Counted from the first letter of the stretch, positions 9,395-18,740 are shown. The stretch: DNA of 64,000 nucleotides from Effrenium voratum (GCA_963377175.1 CAUJNA010000846.1:726604-790603); one strand, 5' to 3'. The notes: generated by a model not told the origin, from the letters alone. Numbers and translations: made by a program.

Positions 9395-10698
9395 TCAAAG
9401 GAGGAACGGCTGAATATCCCTGCTGCCATCGAGATCGCCCCAAGCGATGACTGTGCCATCTTCCAGGAGGGCAGCAAAGGCATCGACTGAGGATTGAATC
9501 TCCTGCACCTTTCTCAGCTGATTTTGGACAGCACTGCTGCAAGCACCAAAGTGAGGATCACCCCAACTAACAGCCGTCCCACCTGCCAGGATTGCAGCAA
9601 ACGCAAGAACTTGTAGATTGAATCTGCTGCATGTTGAGCACTGCTGAGAGCAGTGCAACGCTTACCCCAGGTGATGGCTGCCACATCTGCCAGAACAGCA
9701 GCAAAGGCATCGTCTGTGGCTTGAATCTGCTGCACCTTTCTCAGCTTGTGTTTGACAGCACTGCTGTTGCCACCATAGCAATGAATCCCCCAAGTGACGA
9801 CGGACGCATCTGCCAGGATTGCAGCGAAAGCAGCACTTGTGGATTGAATCTGCTGCACGTTTCTCAGCTGATTTTGGACAGCACTGCTGTCACCACCGCT
9901 GTCAGGATTGTCCCAAGTGATGACTGCCCCGTCTGCCAGGATGGCAGCAAAAGCATCAGATGTGGATTGAATCCGCTGCAGCTTCCTCAGCTGATCTTGG
10001 ACCGCACTGCCGCTGTCAGGATTGCCCCAAGTAACGACTGCCCCGTCTGCCTGAATGGCAACAAAAGCACCACTACTCGTGGATTGAATCTGCTGCACGT
10101 TTCTCAGCTCATCTCGGACAGCACTGCTGTCACCACCGCTGTCAGGCTTGCCCCAAGTGATGACTGCCCCATCTTCCAGGATGGCAGCAAAAGCATCAAA
10201 TGTGGATTGAATCCGCTGCACGTTTCTCAGCTGATCTCGGACAGCACTGCTATCGCCACCGCTGCCGGGATTGCCCCAAGTGACGACTGCCCCGTCTGCC
10301 TCAATGGCAGCAAAAGCATCAGATGTGGATTGAATCTGCTGCGTGCTTCTCAGCTCATTCTGAACAGCACTGCTGTCACCACCGCTGTCAGGCTTGCCCC
10401 AAGTGGCCAGCCTGTCCCCACCATGACAGAAGAGAGTGAACGCCCTGGCTGTTGTAGCGATCTGAGGTTGTTGTCAAACTGCGCTGAGGCTGTCTCCATC
10501 TCGAAGTCCAGACTCTGTCACGCTTTGGTTCATTTGTAAAATCTCACCATCTGGAGAAACAAGCCTCAAGACGCCTTTTCCCAGAGCCTTCCACGCAGCA
10601 ACTTGAAGGTCTGCAATCGTCGAGGTGTTGCGGACGGAAACGGCTGTGCTCGTACCATTTGGGCTCACAGTGAGATCAACGGCATCCTCCTTAATCAT
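9395..10698 (-). pseudogene. Ubiquitin-like domain plus RCC1/HERC-like repeat protein, decayed
   Basis: The best start is the ATG at 10698 (MIKEDAVDLTV...). Residues 1-74 look like a beta-grasp ubiquitin-like domain ending in GLRDGDSLSAV. An in-frame TGA at 10476-10474 follows, and the same frame then continues without a stop to 9514. It encodes RCC1-like repeats of about 40 residues (120 bp) built on AFAAILADG-AVVTWGNPDSGG-DSSAV-QDQLRNVQQIQST; the TWG positions fall about every 115-125 bp between 10397 and 9440, giving nine units. The seventh unit (about 9665-9630) carries small deletions that shift the frame, and the last two units are read in another frame to a TGA at 9397-9395. Known family: tandem RCC1-like repeats with a ubiquitin-like N-terminus are, to my knowledge, abundant in dinoflagellates and often labelled HERC-like; no HECT domain is present. 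One stop plus a frameshift points to a pseudogene. Stop readthrough, an unseen intron or assembly errors are alternatives. The role is unknown; the repeats suggest protein binding. Confidence 0.72.
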
Positions 10699-10766
10699 GC
10701 GCCTGTGTTTTCGCGCAGCCTTGAACAAAACGCAAAGCTCACTTGCCCCTTTGGGACCTGGACATA

Positions 10767-10869
10767 CTGTGGATGGACAAAAACCACCTAAGAAACCATG
10801 GGAAACCACTGTTTGTTGGTATTTATGGGGGAATCAGAGTGGAGCGAACCGGATTTCGTCCATCCACGG
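10767..10869. mobile_element. Family 2 element, copy 6, just upstream of the Ubl-RCC1 start
   Basis: It starts CTGTGGATGGACAAAAACC and ends GGATTTCGTCCATCCACGG, with TA on both sides (10765-10766 and 10870-10871). It lies about 70 bp upstream of the ATG at 10698 and is open in frame with it. Confidence 0.8.
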
Positions 10870-11022
10870 TATGGGTGTGAATTTTCATAAGGGGCCCTCT
10901 GATGCACATCAAACTTCGGTGGGGATTTATGTTTAACCAACCATTTGGGAGGGGGGGAAAACTTTTCAGTCAGAATGCCAGAGACAAAGGTTCACCTTGC
11001 AGAACCTTGACATGTTCGTGGA

Positions 11023-11041
11023 CTAGGTCCTCCAGTAGTTG
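11023..11041. mobile_element. Family 1 fragment, left end only
   Basis: CTAGGTCCTCCAGTAGTTG matches the left end. The rest of the element is absent. Confidence 0.6.
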
Positions 11042-12117
11042 GACCACCGCCCACAGACGCCCGTGGCACGAAGTCCATTTTTTTTGTGGTTGATTGTTGT
11101 TTTGTTGGGGTTGGGGGGTGGGGGGGTGGGGGGGATGATTGCGTCACTTCGTCGATTTTGCTTGACAAGAACTTCACCCTTTGCTGTTTTTTGCGGGGTG
11201 TGTGGTGCGCGTGTGTGTGTGTGTGTGGAAGACTGGCGAGACATCTTGAATTCTTTGTTTGTGTGCTGGGCTGTCTTGTTTTGCTGTAGCTCCTTGTGCG
11301 CAAACCATGGTGTCAGAAGGATTACGTTCTTCTGGCCCTTGCCTTGATCATCTTGCTGCGTTTAGCTGGCGTCTCGCATTGCTTCTCACACACTCGGTGC
11401 TGGGTCCTTTCTTCGCTGTCTGGCTGCCTTACTTGGGCTCTTCTGGACGTTTCGTGCCAACCAGCAGACCCCATCTTGTCCTTTGTGTCTGCCGTCACGG
11501 TGTGCCAACGTAGGTTTCCGTTTGACTTTTCGGCTTTATGCGCTTACGTTCCTTTATTGTGGTCTGGCGTCCGGCCTGGGATCGTCATCTGCTGCTTCCT
11601 TGCTTCGCTTCCATCGGTGTGGCTTCTGCTTGTTGGGTCTTGTCTCGTCGGTTTTTGAAAAGAGACGCCATCACGCGGTTCGCACGCAACATGCGGTCTC
11701 TAGCATGGCAACATGCTTGACAGACGATGCTGACTTATCAAGAGCCTTTGTGTTGCCTGCAACCGAAAAACAGACAAAGGTTTGGGGCGCTAACTTTTGG
11801 GTGAACAACATAATATGGACCCTCCCCCCGTCGGGCTTTTGAAAAGAGAACTCATCGTGCGGTTCCCAGGCAACGTGCGATCTCCAACATAGCAAAATTC
11901 TTGACGGACGATAGTTGGGGGCTGAAAAACGGAGCTTTTGAAAGCAGCGTGCCAGTGGGATTTGGGAGCGCAAGATAGCGCAATAAATTCCCCACTGGCT
12001 CGGCGCATTTCCACGAACAGACAGTGCTCTCCTTTCCCCCCTGTAATCGCAGCTTAGACAGGTTGCTCCGAAGCAAAAAAACGCACGACATTACACGGGC
12101 AACTACGGGCGGTGTAC
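11042..12117. other. T/G-rich stretch with a degenerate duplication
   Basis: It contains a GT run at about 11209-11228 and hydrophobic-looking open frames that probably reflect composition. The segment at 11652-11732 recurs in degraded form at 11837-11918 (TTTTGAAAAGAGA...ACGATG versus TTTTGAAAAGAGA...ACGATA). No gene is assigned. Confidence 0.4.
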
Positions 12118-12224
12118 CTAGTTTGAGGTTAGAATGAGGGTACCAACGTTTTTATTTCTTGTCTATTTCAGTAGGTGAACCCTCCCAACCAAAAAGAAAC
12201 GGTAAAAAGGGCTGGGGGACCTAG
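12118..12224. mobile_element. Family 1 element, copy 4, left end shortened
   Basis: CTAGTTTGAGGTTAGAATGA lacks the GTCCTCCAGTAG part. The right end is GGGCTGGGGGACCTAG. GGGGTCATTACCCAGAATAA follows, as in the 5981 copy. Confidence 0.75.
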
Positions 12225-12502
12225 TTAACCTTGGGGTCATTACCCAGAATAAAAGGGGTCATTCACCAATGGAAGTAGATCCGGGGGCAACATGACCCTT
12301 TCAGAACCTTGGCATGTTACATGGACGATCAGTTGACAACCCGTCAAGGTGAGATCCGCTCGATTCGCTGTGGCAAAAAAACGCCGAATCGGTTTCAGGT
12401 ACGTTCCGGCAACCGGGGAGAACCGGGGAGACGTCATGTAAGACATAAGTAGAACAGCCTGCTATAACTTGGTTGAAAAAGCAATAATAAGAAAATTAGC
12501 AG

Positions 12503-12574
12503 TTCAGTGGATTTGGATTTCAGCCACTAAACCACAATAAGCAAACATGTAAAATGTTTCCCAACAACAACCAT
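12503..12574. repeat. Family 16 repeat, copy 1
   Basis: GGATTTCAGCCACTAAACC, then AAGCAAACATGTAAAATG and CAACAACAACCATG, are shared with 24930-25044 and 55556-55669. Confidence 0.65.
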
Positions 12575-12608
12575 GATAACGGGAACTGCAAACAAATGTG
12601 GCTATGAG

Positions 12609-12716
12609 CATAGGTGGCCGTTTGGAAAAATAGATGGCCCTGGTAAATCGAATAACCCCCATCTAAACCAGGGCCCTCTATTTGTTTGAGCAAACCAACC
12701 AAAAAGGACACCTATG
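12609..12716. mobile_element. Family 12 hAT-like MITE, copy 1, 8-bp TSD
   Basis: It starts CATAGGTGGCCGTTTGG and ends CCAAAAAGGACACCTATG. GCTATGAG is duplicated exactly at 12601-12608 and 12717-12724. Internal arms TAGATGGCCCTGGT and ACCAGGGCCCTCTA pair. Confidence 0.85.
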
Positions 12717-12965
12717 GCTATGAGTTTGAGGTGGTTTAGTTTGCTGTAGGTGTACGGTTTCTCTTTTGAAGAAGCCCAGATTGCAAATCCACTGAGTTGG
12801 TTTGACAACATCACCTCCAGTCTGATTTATCCAAACACCGGCGGTGGACACATGATGGATTGGAATCCTTGCCAAATGCAAAGGAATTTGCCATTGGGCA
12901 ATCTTTAAGATCATAACCATAGCTCTTTTGGGTGTGGCTTTGCACACCAAACTTGCTCTGTTGAA

Positions 12966-13085
12966 CAGGGATCCTTACATTATACACCTGAATATTGCCT
13001 TGTAAATGGTGGTGTCCCTAGATGTTGGTGTTGAAAAAGCAACATGTTTCAAATGAGCAAACTGGAGATCTTTTAAGGAGCCCTG
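12966..13085. mobile_element. Family 13 element, copy 2
   Basis: CAGGGATCCTT at the left end and AAGGAGCCCTG at the right end, with the same interior as 1491-1612. Confidence 0.72.
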
Positions 13086-13216
13086 CTCAAATTCAGGACC
13101 TTTAGCGGGGCCATGGGAAGAAACACACACCATGTTGAATGATGATTCGTTTCTTCTCCCTGATCAAGTAAGGGGCGACCCTTGTGCCCACTGGGGATTC
13201 GAGAGCTGGAGAAACC

Positions 13217-13343
13217 ATCTTATTTGGTGGAGGCCCCAGGAAAAAACACATATTTCATATGTCCAGTTGTGATGAATTCCTTTTAAAACCAACAAGGATA
13301 TAAAAAGAGGAAAACAAAACAAGGAAAACAAAAACAGCAAATG
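13217..13343. mobile_element. Family 9 element, diverged copy 2
   Basis: CATCTTATTTGGTGGAGGCC at the left, TGATGAATTCCTTTTAAAAC in the middle and GCAAATGGAGG at the right match the family with indels. Confidence 0.55.
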
Positions 13344-13493
13344 GAGGAAACACGTGTACCTGCCATGGCGCAGCTGCGATTGCGCAGGTCTTTTCTCGAA
13401 ACATGCGTTGCTGAAAACAACTGGCTTAGGGACTCGCCTTTCGGAGGCGCCTGCCATTGCAAATGGAGGCGCTAATCTGAGTTGGGAATGGTC

Positions 13494-14061
13494 ACGTTTG
13501 CCACTTGCAACCTTTGAAGGCACTTCCTCCAATCCGAGTAACTGAGTCAGGGATGGTCACATTTACCAATGAGCTGCAACCTTCAAAGGCATTTCCTTCA
13601 ATCTGAGTGACTGAGTTGGGAATGGTCACGTTTGCCAATGAGCTGCAGCCAAAGAAGGCACTTCCTCCAATCCGAGTAACTGAGTCAGGGATGGTCACAT
13701 TTACCAATGAGCTGCAATCTTCAAAGGCAGAATCGTCAATCACAGTGACAGAGCTGGGAATGGTCACAGTTGTCAATGAGCTGCAACCTTGGAAGGCATT
13801 TCCTTCAATCTGAGGCACTGAGTTGGAAATGGTCACGTTTGCCAATGAGCTACACCCAAAGAAGGCACTTCCTTCAATTTTGGTGACTGAGTTGGGACTG
13901 GTCACGTTTGCCAATGAGCTGCAACCTTTAAACGCAGAATCCCAAATCACAGTGACAGAGTTGGGAATGGTCACAGTTGCCAACGAGCTGCAACCTCGGA
14001 AGGCATTTCCTCCAATCTGAGTGACTGAGTTGGAATGGTCACAGTTGTCAATGAGCTGCAA
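13494..14061 (-). pseudogene. Frameshifted 3' continuation of the Ubl-LRR gene
   Basis: The same BspA-type 23-residue repeats (NSVTQIGGNAFRGCSSLATV and so on) continue here in a different frame from the 820-codon reading frame. The switch lies at about 14032, where the plus strand reads gagttggaatgg and all sister copies read gagttgggaatgg, a single-base loss. About eight more repeats follow. The frame ends at a stop at 13494 inside a unit that lost about four bases (GCKWQT instead of GCSSLANVT). In the shifted frame one more repeat remnant can be read to a TAG near 13470. It is either a real 3' truncation in the genome or a sequencing error in a repeat array. Confidence 0.7.
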
Positions 14062-15933
14062 CCGCGGAAGGCATTTAATCTTATCTCAGTCACTGAGTTG
14101 GAAATGGTCACGGTTGCCAATGAGCTGCAGTCAAAGAAGGCACTTCCTCCAATCCGAGTAACTGAGTCAGGGATGGTCACATTTACCAATGAGCTGCAAC
14201 CTTCAAAGGCAGAAGCGCCAATCACAGTGACAGAGTTGGGAATGGTCACAGTTGCCAACAAGCTGCAACCTCGGAAGGCATTTCCTTCAATCTGAGTGAC
14301 TGAGTTGGGAATGGTCACGTTTGCCAATGAGCTGCAGCCAAAGAAGGCACTTCCTCCAATCCGAGTAACTGAGTCAGGGATGGTCACATTTACCAATGAG
14401 CTGCAACCTTCAAAGGCAGAATCGTCAATCACAGTGACAGAGTTGGGAATGGTCACAGTTGCCAACGAGCTGCAACCTCGGAAGGCACTTCCTCCAATCC
14501 GAGTAACTGAGTCAGGGATGGTCACATTTACCAATGAGCTGCAACCTTCAAAGGCAGAAGCGCCAATCACAGTGACAGAGTTGGGAATGGTCACAGTTGC
14601 CAACAAGCTGCAACCTCGGAAGGCATTTCCTTCAATCTGAGTGACTGAGTTGGGAATGGTCACGTTTGCCAATGAGCTGCAGCCAAAGAAGGCACTTCCT
14701 CCAATCCGAGTAACTAAGTCAGGGATGGTCACATTTACCAATGAGCTGCAACCTTCAAAGGCATTTCCTTCAATCTGAGTGACTGAGTTGGGAATGGTCA
14801 CGTTTGCCAATGAGCTGCAGCCAAAGAAGGCACTTCTTCCAATCCGAGTAACTGAGTCAGGGATGGTCACATTTACCAATGAGCTGCAACCTTCAAAGGC
14901 AGAATCGTCAATCACAGTGACAGAGCTGGGAATGGTCACAGTTGTCAATGAGCTGCAACCTTGGAAGGCATTTCCTCCAATCTGAGGCACTGAGTTGGAA
15001 ATGGTCACGTTTGCCAATGAGCTACACCCAAAGAAGGCACTTCCTTCAATTTTGGTGACTGAGTTGGGACTGGTCACGTTTGCCAATGAGCTGCAACCTT
15101 TAAACGCAGAATCCCAAATCACAGTGACAGAGTTGGGAATGGTCACAGTTGCCAACGAGCTGCAACCTCGGAAGGCATTTCCTCCAATCTGAGTGACTGA
15201 GTTGGGAATGGTCACAGTTGTCAATGAGCTGCAACCGCGGAAGGCATTTAATCTAATCTCAGTCACTGAGTTGGAAATGGTCACGTTTGCCAATGAGCTG
15301 CAGTCAAAGAAGGCACTTCCTCCAATCCGAGTAACTGAGTCAGGGATGGTCACATTTACCAATGAGCTGCAACCTTCAAAGGCAGAAGCGCCAATCACAG
15401 TGACAGAGTTGGGAATGGTCACAGTTGCCAACAAGCTGCAACCTCGGAAGGCATTTCCTTCAATCTGAGTGACTGAGTTGGGAATGGTCACGTTTGCCAA
15501 TGAGCTGCAGCCAAAGAAGGCACTTCCTCCAATCCGAGTAACTGAGTCAGGGATGGTCACATTTACCAATGAGCTGCAACCTTCAAAGGCAGAATCGTCA
15601 ATCACAGTGACAGAGTTGGGAATGGTCACAGTTGCCAACGAGCTGCAACCTCGGAAGGCACTTCCTCCAATCCGAGTAACTGAGTCAGGGATGGTCACAT
15701 TTACCAATGAGCTGCAACCTTCAAAGGCAGAAGCGCCAATCACAGTGACAGAGCTGGGAATGGTCACAGTTGCCAACGAGCTGCAACCTCGGAAGGCATT
15801 TCCTTCAATCTGAGTGACTGAGTTGGGAATGGTCACGTTTGCCAATGAGCTGCAGCCAAAGAAGGCACTTCCTCCAATCCGAGTAACTGAGTCAGGGATG
15901 GTCACATTTACCAATGAGCTGCAACCTTCAAAG
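13536..15933 (-). repeat. Higher-order duplication inside the LRR gene, 2 x 1173 bp
   Basis: Blocks of seventeen 69-bp units repeat with an offset of 1173 bp (1172 bp below the lost base at 14032). Diagnostic variants such as the CTACACCCAAAG unit (13851 and 15023) and the GTCAAAGAAGG unit (14129 and 15302) recur in the same order. Confidence 0.82.
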
Positions 15934-16427
15934 GCAGAATCCCAAATCACAGTGACAGAGTTGGGAATGGTCACAGTTGCCAACGAGCTGCAACCTCGGA
16001 AGGCACTTCCTCGAATCCGAGTAACTGAGTCAGGGATGGTCACATTTGCCAATGATCTGCAACCTTTGAAGGCACCGGCTTCTATCAAAGTCACGCCTCC
16101 CGGAATTTCCACCACACGCAAATCTTCAGGCTCAATGCTGGAGGTTTCGCGGCTTGAGCACGTGACCGGCTTGATGCTCAGGAAAGCCAAAACTTCTGCC
16201 CCTGGGATTGCCTTGGACGCCATCTCATCGGCATTCACTAGGGGCCTGTCTCCAAGAACCAGCTCCACCGAGCTCATGTTGCGCTTTGATTCGTCTGCGC
16301 AGCGCAGCCACCCGTGTAGCTGCCTTTTCAGCTCACGGACAGTCATGTCCGGAACTAAGATGAATGACTTTGTCTCCCCAGACAGCTGTCGAATCGTAAT
16401 CTCGTTTGCCATGGCAGATTTACTCAT
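13971..16427 (-). CDS. Ubiquitin-like domain plus BspA-type leucine-rich repeat protein
   Basis: This is a long uninterrupted frame of about 818 codons. Starts are possible at ATG 16427 (MSKSAMANEI) or ATG 16412, which has the better context (GCCATGG). Residues 8-85 look like a ubiquitin-like beta-grasp domain (ITIRQLSGETKSFILVPDMT, then VRELKRQLHGW, ending PGAEVLAFLS). A short linker leads at about residue 105 into tandem 23-residue BspA/LRR_5-type repeats with the pattern SVTxIxxxAFxGCSSLxxVTIPN, one per 69 bp. With the frameshifted continuation there are about 37 units. There is no signal peptide or membrane segment, so it is probably cytosolic, and the repeats suggest protein-protein binding. 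The frame ends at 13971 only because one G is missing near 14032 compared with the sister copy near 15204. The repeats form two nearly identical 17-unit blocks 1173 bp apart. No substrate or pathway can be inferred. Confidence 0.82.
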   Translation of the reverse strand: MSKSAMANEITIRQLSGETKSFILVPDMTVRELKRQLHGWLRCADESKRNMSSVELVLGDRPLVNADEMASKAIPGAEVLAFLSIKPVTCSSRETSSIEPEDLRVVEIPGGVTLIEAGAFKGCRSLANVTIPDSVTRIRGSAFRGCSSLATVTIPNSVTVIWDSAFEGCSSLVNVTIPDSVTRIGGSAFFGCSSLANVTIPNSVTQIEGNAFRGCSSLATVTIPSSVTVIGASAFEGCSSLVNVTIPDSVTRIGGSAFRGCSSLATVTIPNSVTVIDDSAFEGCSSLVNVTIPDSVTRIGGSAFFGCSSLANVTIPNSVTQIEGNAFRGCSLLATVTIPNSVTVIGASAFEGCSSLVNVTIPDSVTRIGGSAFFDCSSLANVTISNSVTEIRLNAFRGCSSLTTVTIPNSVTQIGGNAFRGCSSLATVTIPNSVTVIWDSAFKGCSSLANVTSPNSVTKIEGSAFFGCSSLANVTISNSVPQIGGNAFQGCSSLTTVTIPSSVTVIDDSAFEGCSSLVNVTIPDSVTRIGRSAFFGCSSLANVTIPNSVTQIEGNAFEGCSSLVNVTIPDLVTRIGGSAFFGCSSLANVTIPNSVTQIEGNAFRGCSLLATVTIPNSVTVIGASAFEGCSSLVNVTIPDSVTRIGGSAFRGCSSLATVTIPNSVTVIDDSAFEGCSSLVNVTIPDSVTRIGGSAFFGCSSLANVTIPNSVTQIEGNAFRGCSLLATVTIPNSVTVIGASAFEGCSSLVNVTIPDSVTRIGGSAFFDCSSLATVTISNSVTEIRLNAFRGCSSLTTVTIPTQSLRLEEMPSEVAARWQL

Positions 16428-16429
16428 GT

Positions 16430-16651
16430 CCACGCTGATTGAAGCGACGTTCTGGTAAACTTGCTTTGAGCCTGCTGCGTTCCGGCTTGTTGTCTAGGTA
16501 TGTGTTGGCAACGATGTTTGGGATGTGGGTGCTTGGGCTGGCTGGGTGCGTGACTTCAGGGCAGCTTCGAACCATGCGTTGCAACAGCTAGCCCAACTGC
16601 AGTCCCGAAGTAGCAGTGGCAACTGGCAAAAATGGCGAGTTTTCTTGCCTG
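16430..16651. other. Upstream flank of the Ubl-LRR gene
   Basis: About 220 bp separate the start codon from the first mobile element. No recognisable promoter motif or spliced-leader acceptor stands out. Confidence 0.3.
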
Positions 16652-16772
16652 CCCAGATGCTCCAATTTGATTCATTTAAGGCCCTCAAACAGCCAGGTTT
16701 TGAGACCAACACCTCCGTGTCCAATGGAGGGGTCGGGTCTTCCGTTGAACGCCGAAGCCGATTGGAGCCGGG
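16652..16772. mobile_element. Family 17 element (CCCAGAGGCTCC ends), copy 1
   Basis: It starts CCCAGATGCTCCAATTTG and ends CCGATTGGAGCCGGG. The interior GTCCAATGGAGGGGTCGGG is shared with 43238-43360 and 57132-57269. Confidence 0.68.
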
Positions 16773-16777
16773 TGACG

Positions 16778-17053
16778 TGAGTCACAATCAAAACCCGGTA
16801 TTGAAATGGTCCAAGCCCAGAACCATGTAAAGAATGAAGAAGGCGGATATCCGCAACGATCTCTGGCAAGGGGACTGCCCCTTAGTAACCTTCATCTAGG
16901 TCCTCCAGTAGAGAGGTTAGAAGAGGGGCACCCACTTTTTTCCGTAGTCTGCTTTAGTAGGGGCACCCTCACCCAAAAAGAAACGGAAGTAAAGCTTGGC
17001 AGGTGCTGGGAATGGCTCAATCCCCGAATCGGTTTGGAGCGAGCCCGTGGCTC
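16778..17053. mobile_element. Family 5 element split by a family 1 insertion
   Basis: The left part, TGAGTCACAATCAAAACCCG to CTTCAT (16895), has the central palindrome GCGGATATCCGC. The right end GAGCCCGTGGCTC appears at about 17041-17053, after the inserted element. Confidence 0.65.
16896..17017. mobile_element. Family 1 element, copy 5, nested in family 5
   Basis: CTAGGTCCTCCAGTAGAGAG and the core GCTTTAGTAGGGGCACCCTC are clear. The right end is degraded (GTGCTGGGAATGGCTC). Confidence 0.72.
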
Positions 17054-18460
17054 GACCCGAACCCTTGCAGACCAAGAACTGGAAGGGATCACATGGCTCC
17101 AACTTAAACAGGGAAAAAGACCGCAGAGAAATGGTTCACACGTCCTATGGGTAAAATTTTGGGTTTGCTTATTTGAAAAGAAGCCTCGAAAGCAAAGTAG
17201 AGTAGCCTACCACACGTGGCAGTGCAGAAAGTCATCTTGAAAGACTACGTGGTGCACCGAACACGAAATAGTCAGGCTGTGGCCGCCTCGTTCCCGCGAG
17301 CACGTTCACAAGTCACATGGTCACGTTTTGGGGATCTAGAACTTCATCATCGACTGTACAGCCAAACCCGCTGGCAAAAAGGACTTGCCCGCTCTTGATT
17401 GCCCGAAACAGGCAGAGCCCGCAAAAGGTGAAACCTGCGTGAACAGGACAAGGGATACCCAGCCCCCAAAAGTTGATGAGTGGATAGGCCTGATCAAACT
17501 TGACAGTTCGGTTGCCCGGGTCCAATCGGGAAAAGCCCCCGGTGCCCGAATGCTACGCCCGAGTTGCCTTCAACGGGTGTCAAAAGGACCGGTTCGGGGA
17601 GTTCCCCAAATTCCATCCATCGGACCCGGGTGAGACATCTCCCCAAGAAACTCACTTGAGTGGCCAACAAAACTCCATTCTTTGTGTTTACCGCCAATAT
17701 GGTCTACGCAAACAGTTTAAAGTCTAGGAACTTGAGTGAGGAAAGTCGAGTCAGCCGCAGATCCGCTTGCTCGCTTGAACCCTTCCTCGGTGACAGGGTG
17801 GGGCGAACGGGCAAGATCGCCACACACTCCCCGCCCAAACGAAAAACAACAACCACGGTAAAAAAATGAGCACACAGACCACCTTGCTTACCCAACAAGA
17901 GTATGTTTGTGCTTCTATGTTCCTAAGCACATCATGAATGGATTCACGAACCTGCAGAAGACCTTCATAAAGTGTTCCGTCTCCTGAACCCCCACTTAAA
18001 GGGGCGATCGGGTACTTACATCAGAAGGACAAAAGTTTATGCCTCTTGATGGTTTCTGCAAAGCCGTGTGGATCATCCGCGGATCGAATTTCCAACTCCT
18101 TTTCATGTGGCAGGAGTGGGACGGTCGATTATCACCCTCTTTTAAATTTAAAATACTTTAGAGGCTTTGGAGTGTGACAATTCGACCGCGAATGACCCAG
18201 AAACAGCTTGCAGGATTCTAGGGGGAAAGGGTTGCTTTTTCTGAGAAGGCCCAAGAGGCACAACTTTTGTCTTGGTGGTGTAGTAGGTGATGAGTGAGCT
18301 TGGCTATAAGCCACTTAGGAGACTTATAACCATGGCAAGTGGATTATAACCAGGCTTACTAACCACTTACTAAGTACCCCATCGCCCTTTTAAGCAGAGC
18401 TCTTGATCGCTTCAGGCAGCCTGTCGTCCTCTCCTCTTTCGAGCCTCTTCAGGGCCCCAA
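17054..18460. other. Intergenic stretch, no gene seen
   Basis: This is mostly unique sequence with short open blocks on both strands and nothing recognisable. Near 18300-18360 there are ACTTATAACC/GGATTATAACC phrases like those at 2260. Confidence 0.35.
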
Positions 18461-18585
18461 CTAGGTCCAGTAGAGAGGCTAGAAGAAGGGTGCCCGATGA
18501 ATTTTCTGTAGTCTATTTTAGTAGGGGGAAGCCTCCCAACCAAAAAAAGAAACCGTAAAAGTTGGCACCTAGCTGGGGGACCTAG
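18461..18585. mobile_element. Family 1 element, copy 6
   Basis: CTAGGTCCAGTAGAGAGGC at the left end and GCTGGGGGACCTAG at the right end. The flanks CCAA and TCAA match in three of four bases. Confidence 0.83.
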
Positions 18586-18740
18586 TCAAACTCATCCCAA
18601 AAAAACAAGTCATCGGTGTATCTTCTGCTCGGGAACCGATGAGAAACCGAATGTCTTTTTCAAGAACATCAGGCCATGCTTATCCCCCGATGAGAAAATC
18701 GGACCATGGTTTTCGGGACAAGTGTTCGGGACCATAAACT

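Noticed and set aside
9631..10539. Plus-strand frame of about 300 codons across the RCC1-like gene
   Set aside because: It is the antisense of the 120-bp repeat array; the repeat signature TWG/GGDSSAV is on the minus strand.
11039..11842. Hydrophobic open frames suggesting membrane proteins
   Set aside because: The T/G-rich composition alone yields Leu/Val/Phe/Cys-rich readings in several overlapping frames; no family recognised.
13607..16458. Series of open frames on the plus strand across the LRR gene (MTELGMVTFANELQPKKA-type repeats)
   Set aside because: They mirror the 69-bp coding repeat on the minus strand. They stay open only because the repeat unit lacks stops in that frame, and they are broken into short blocks.
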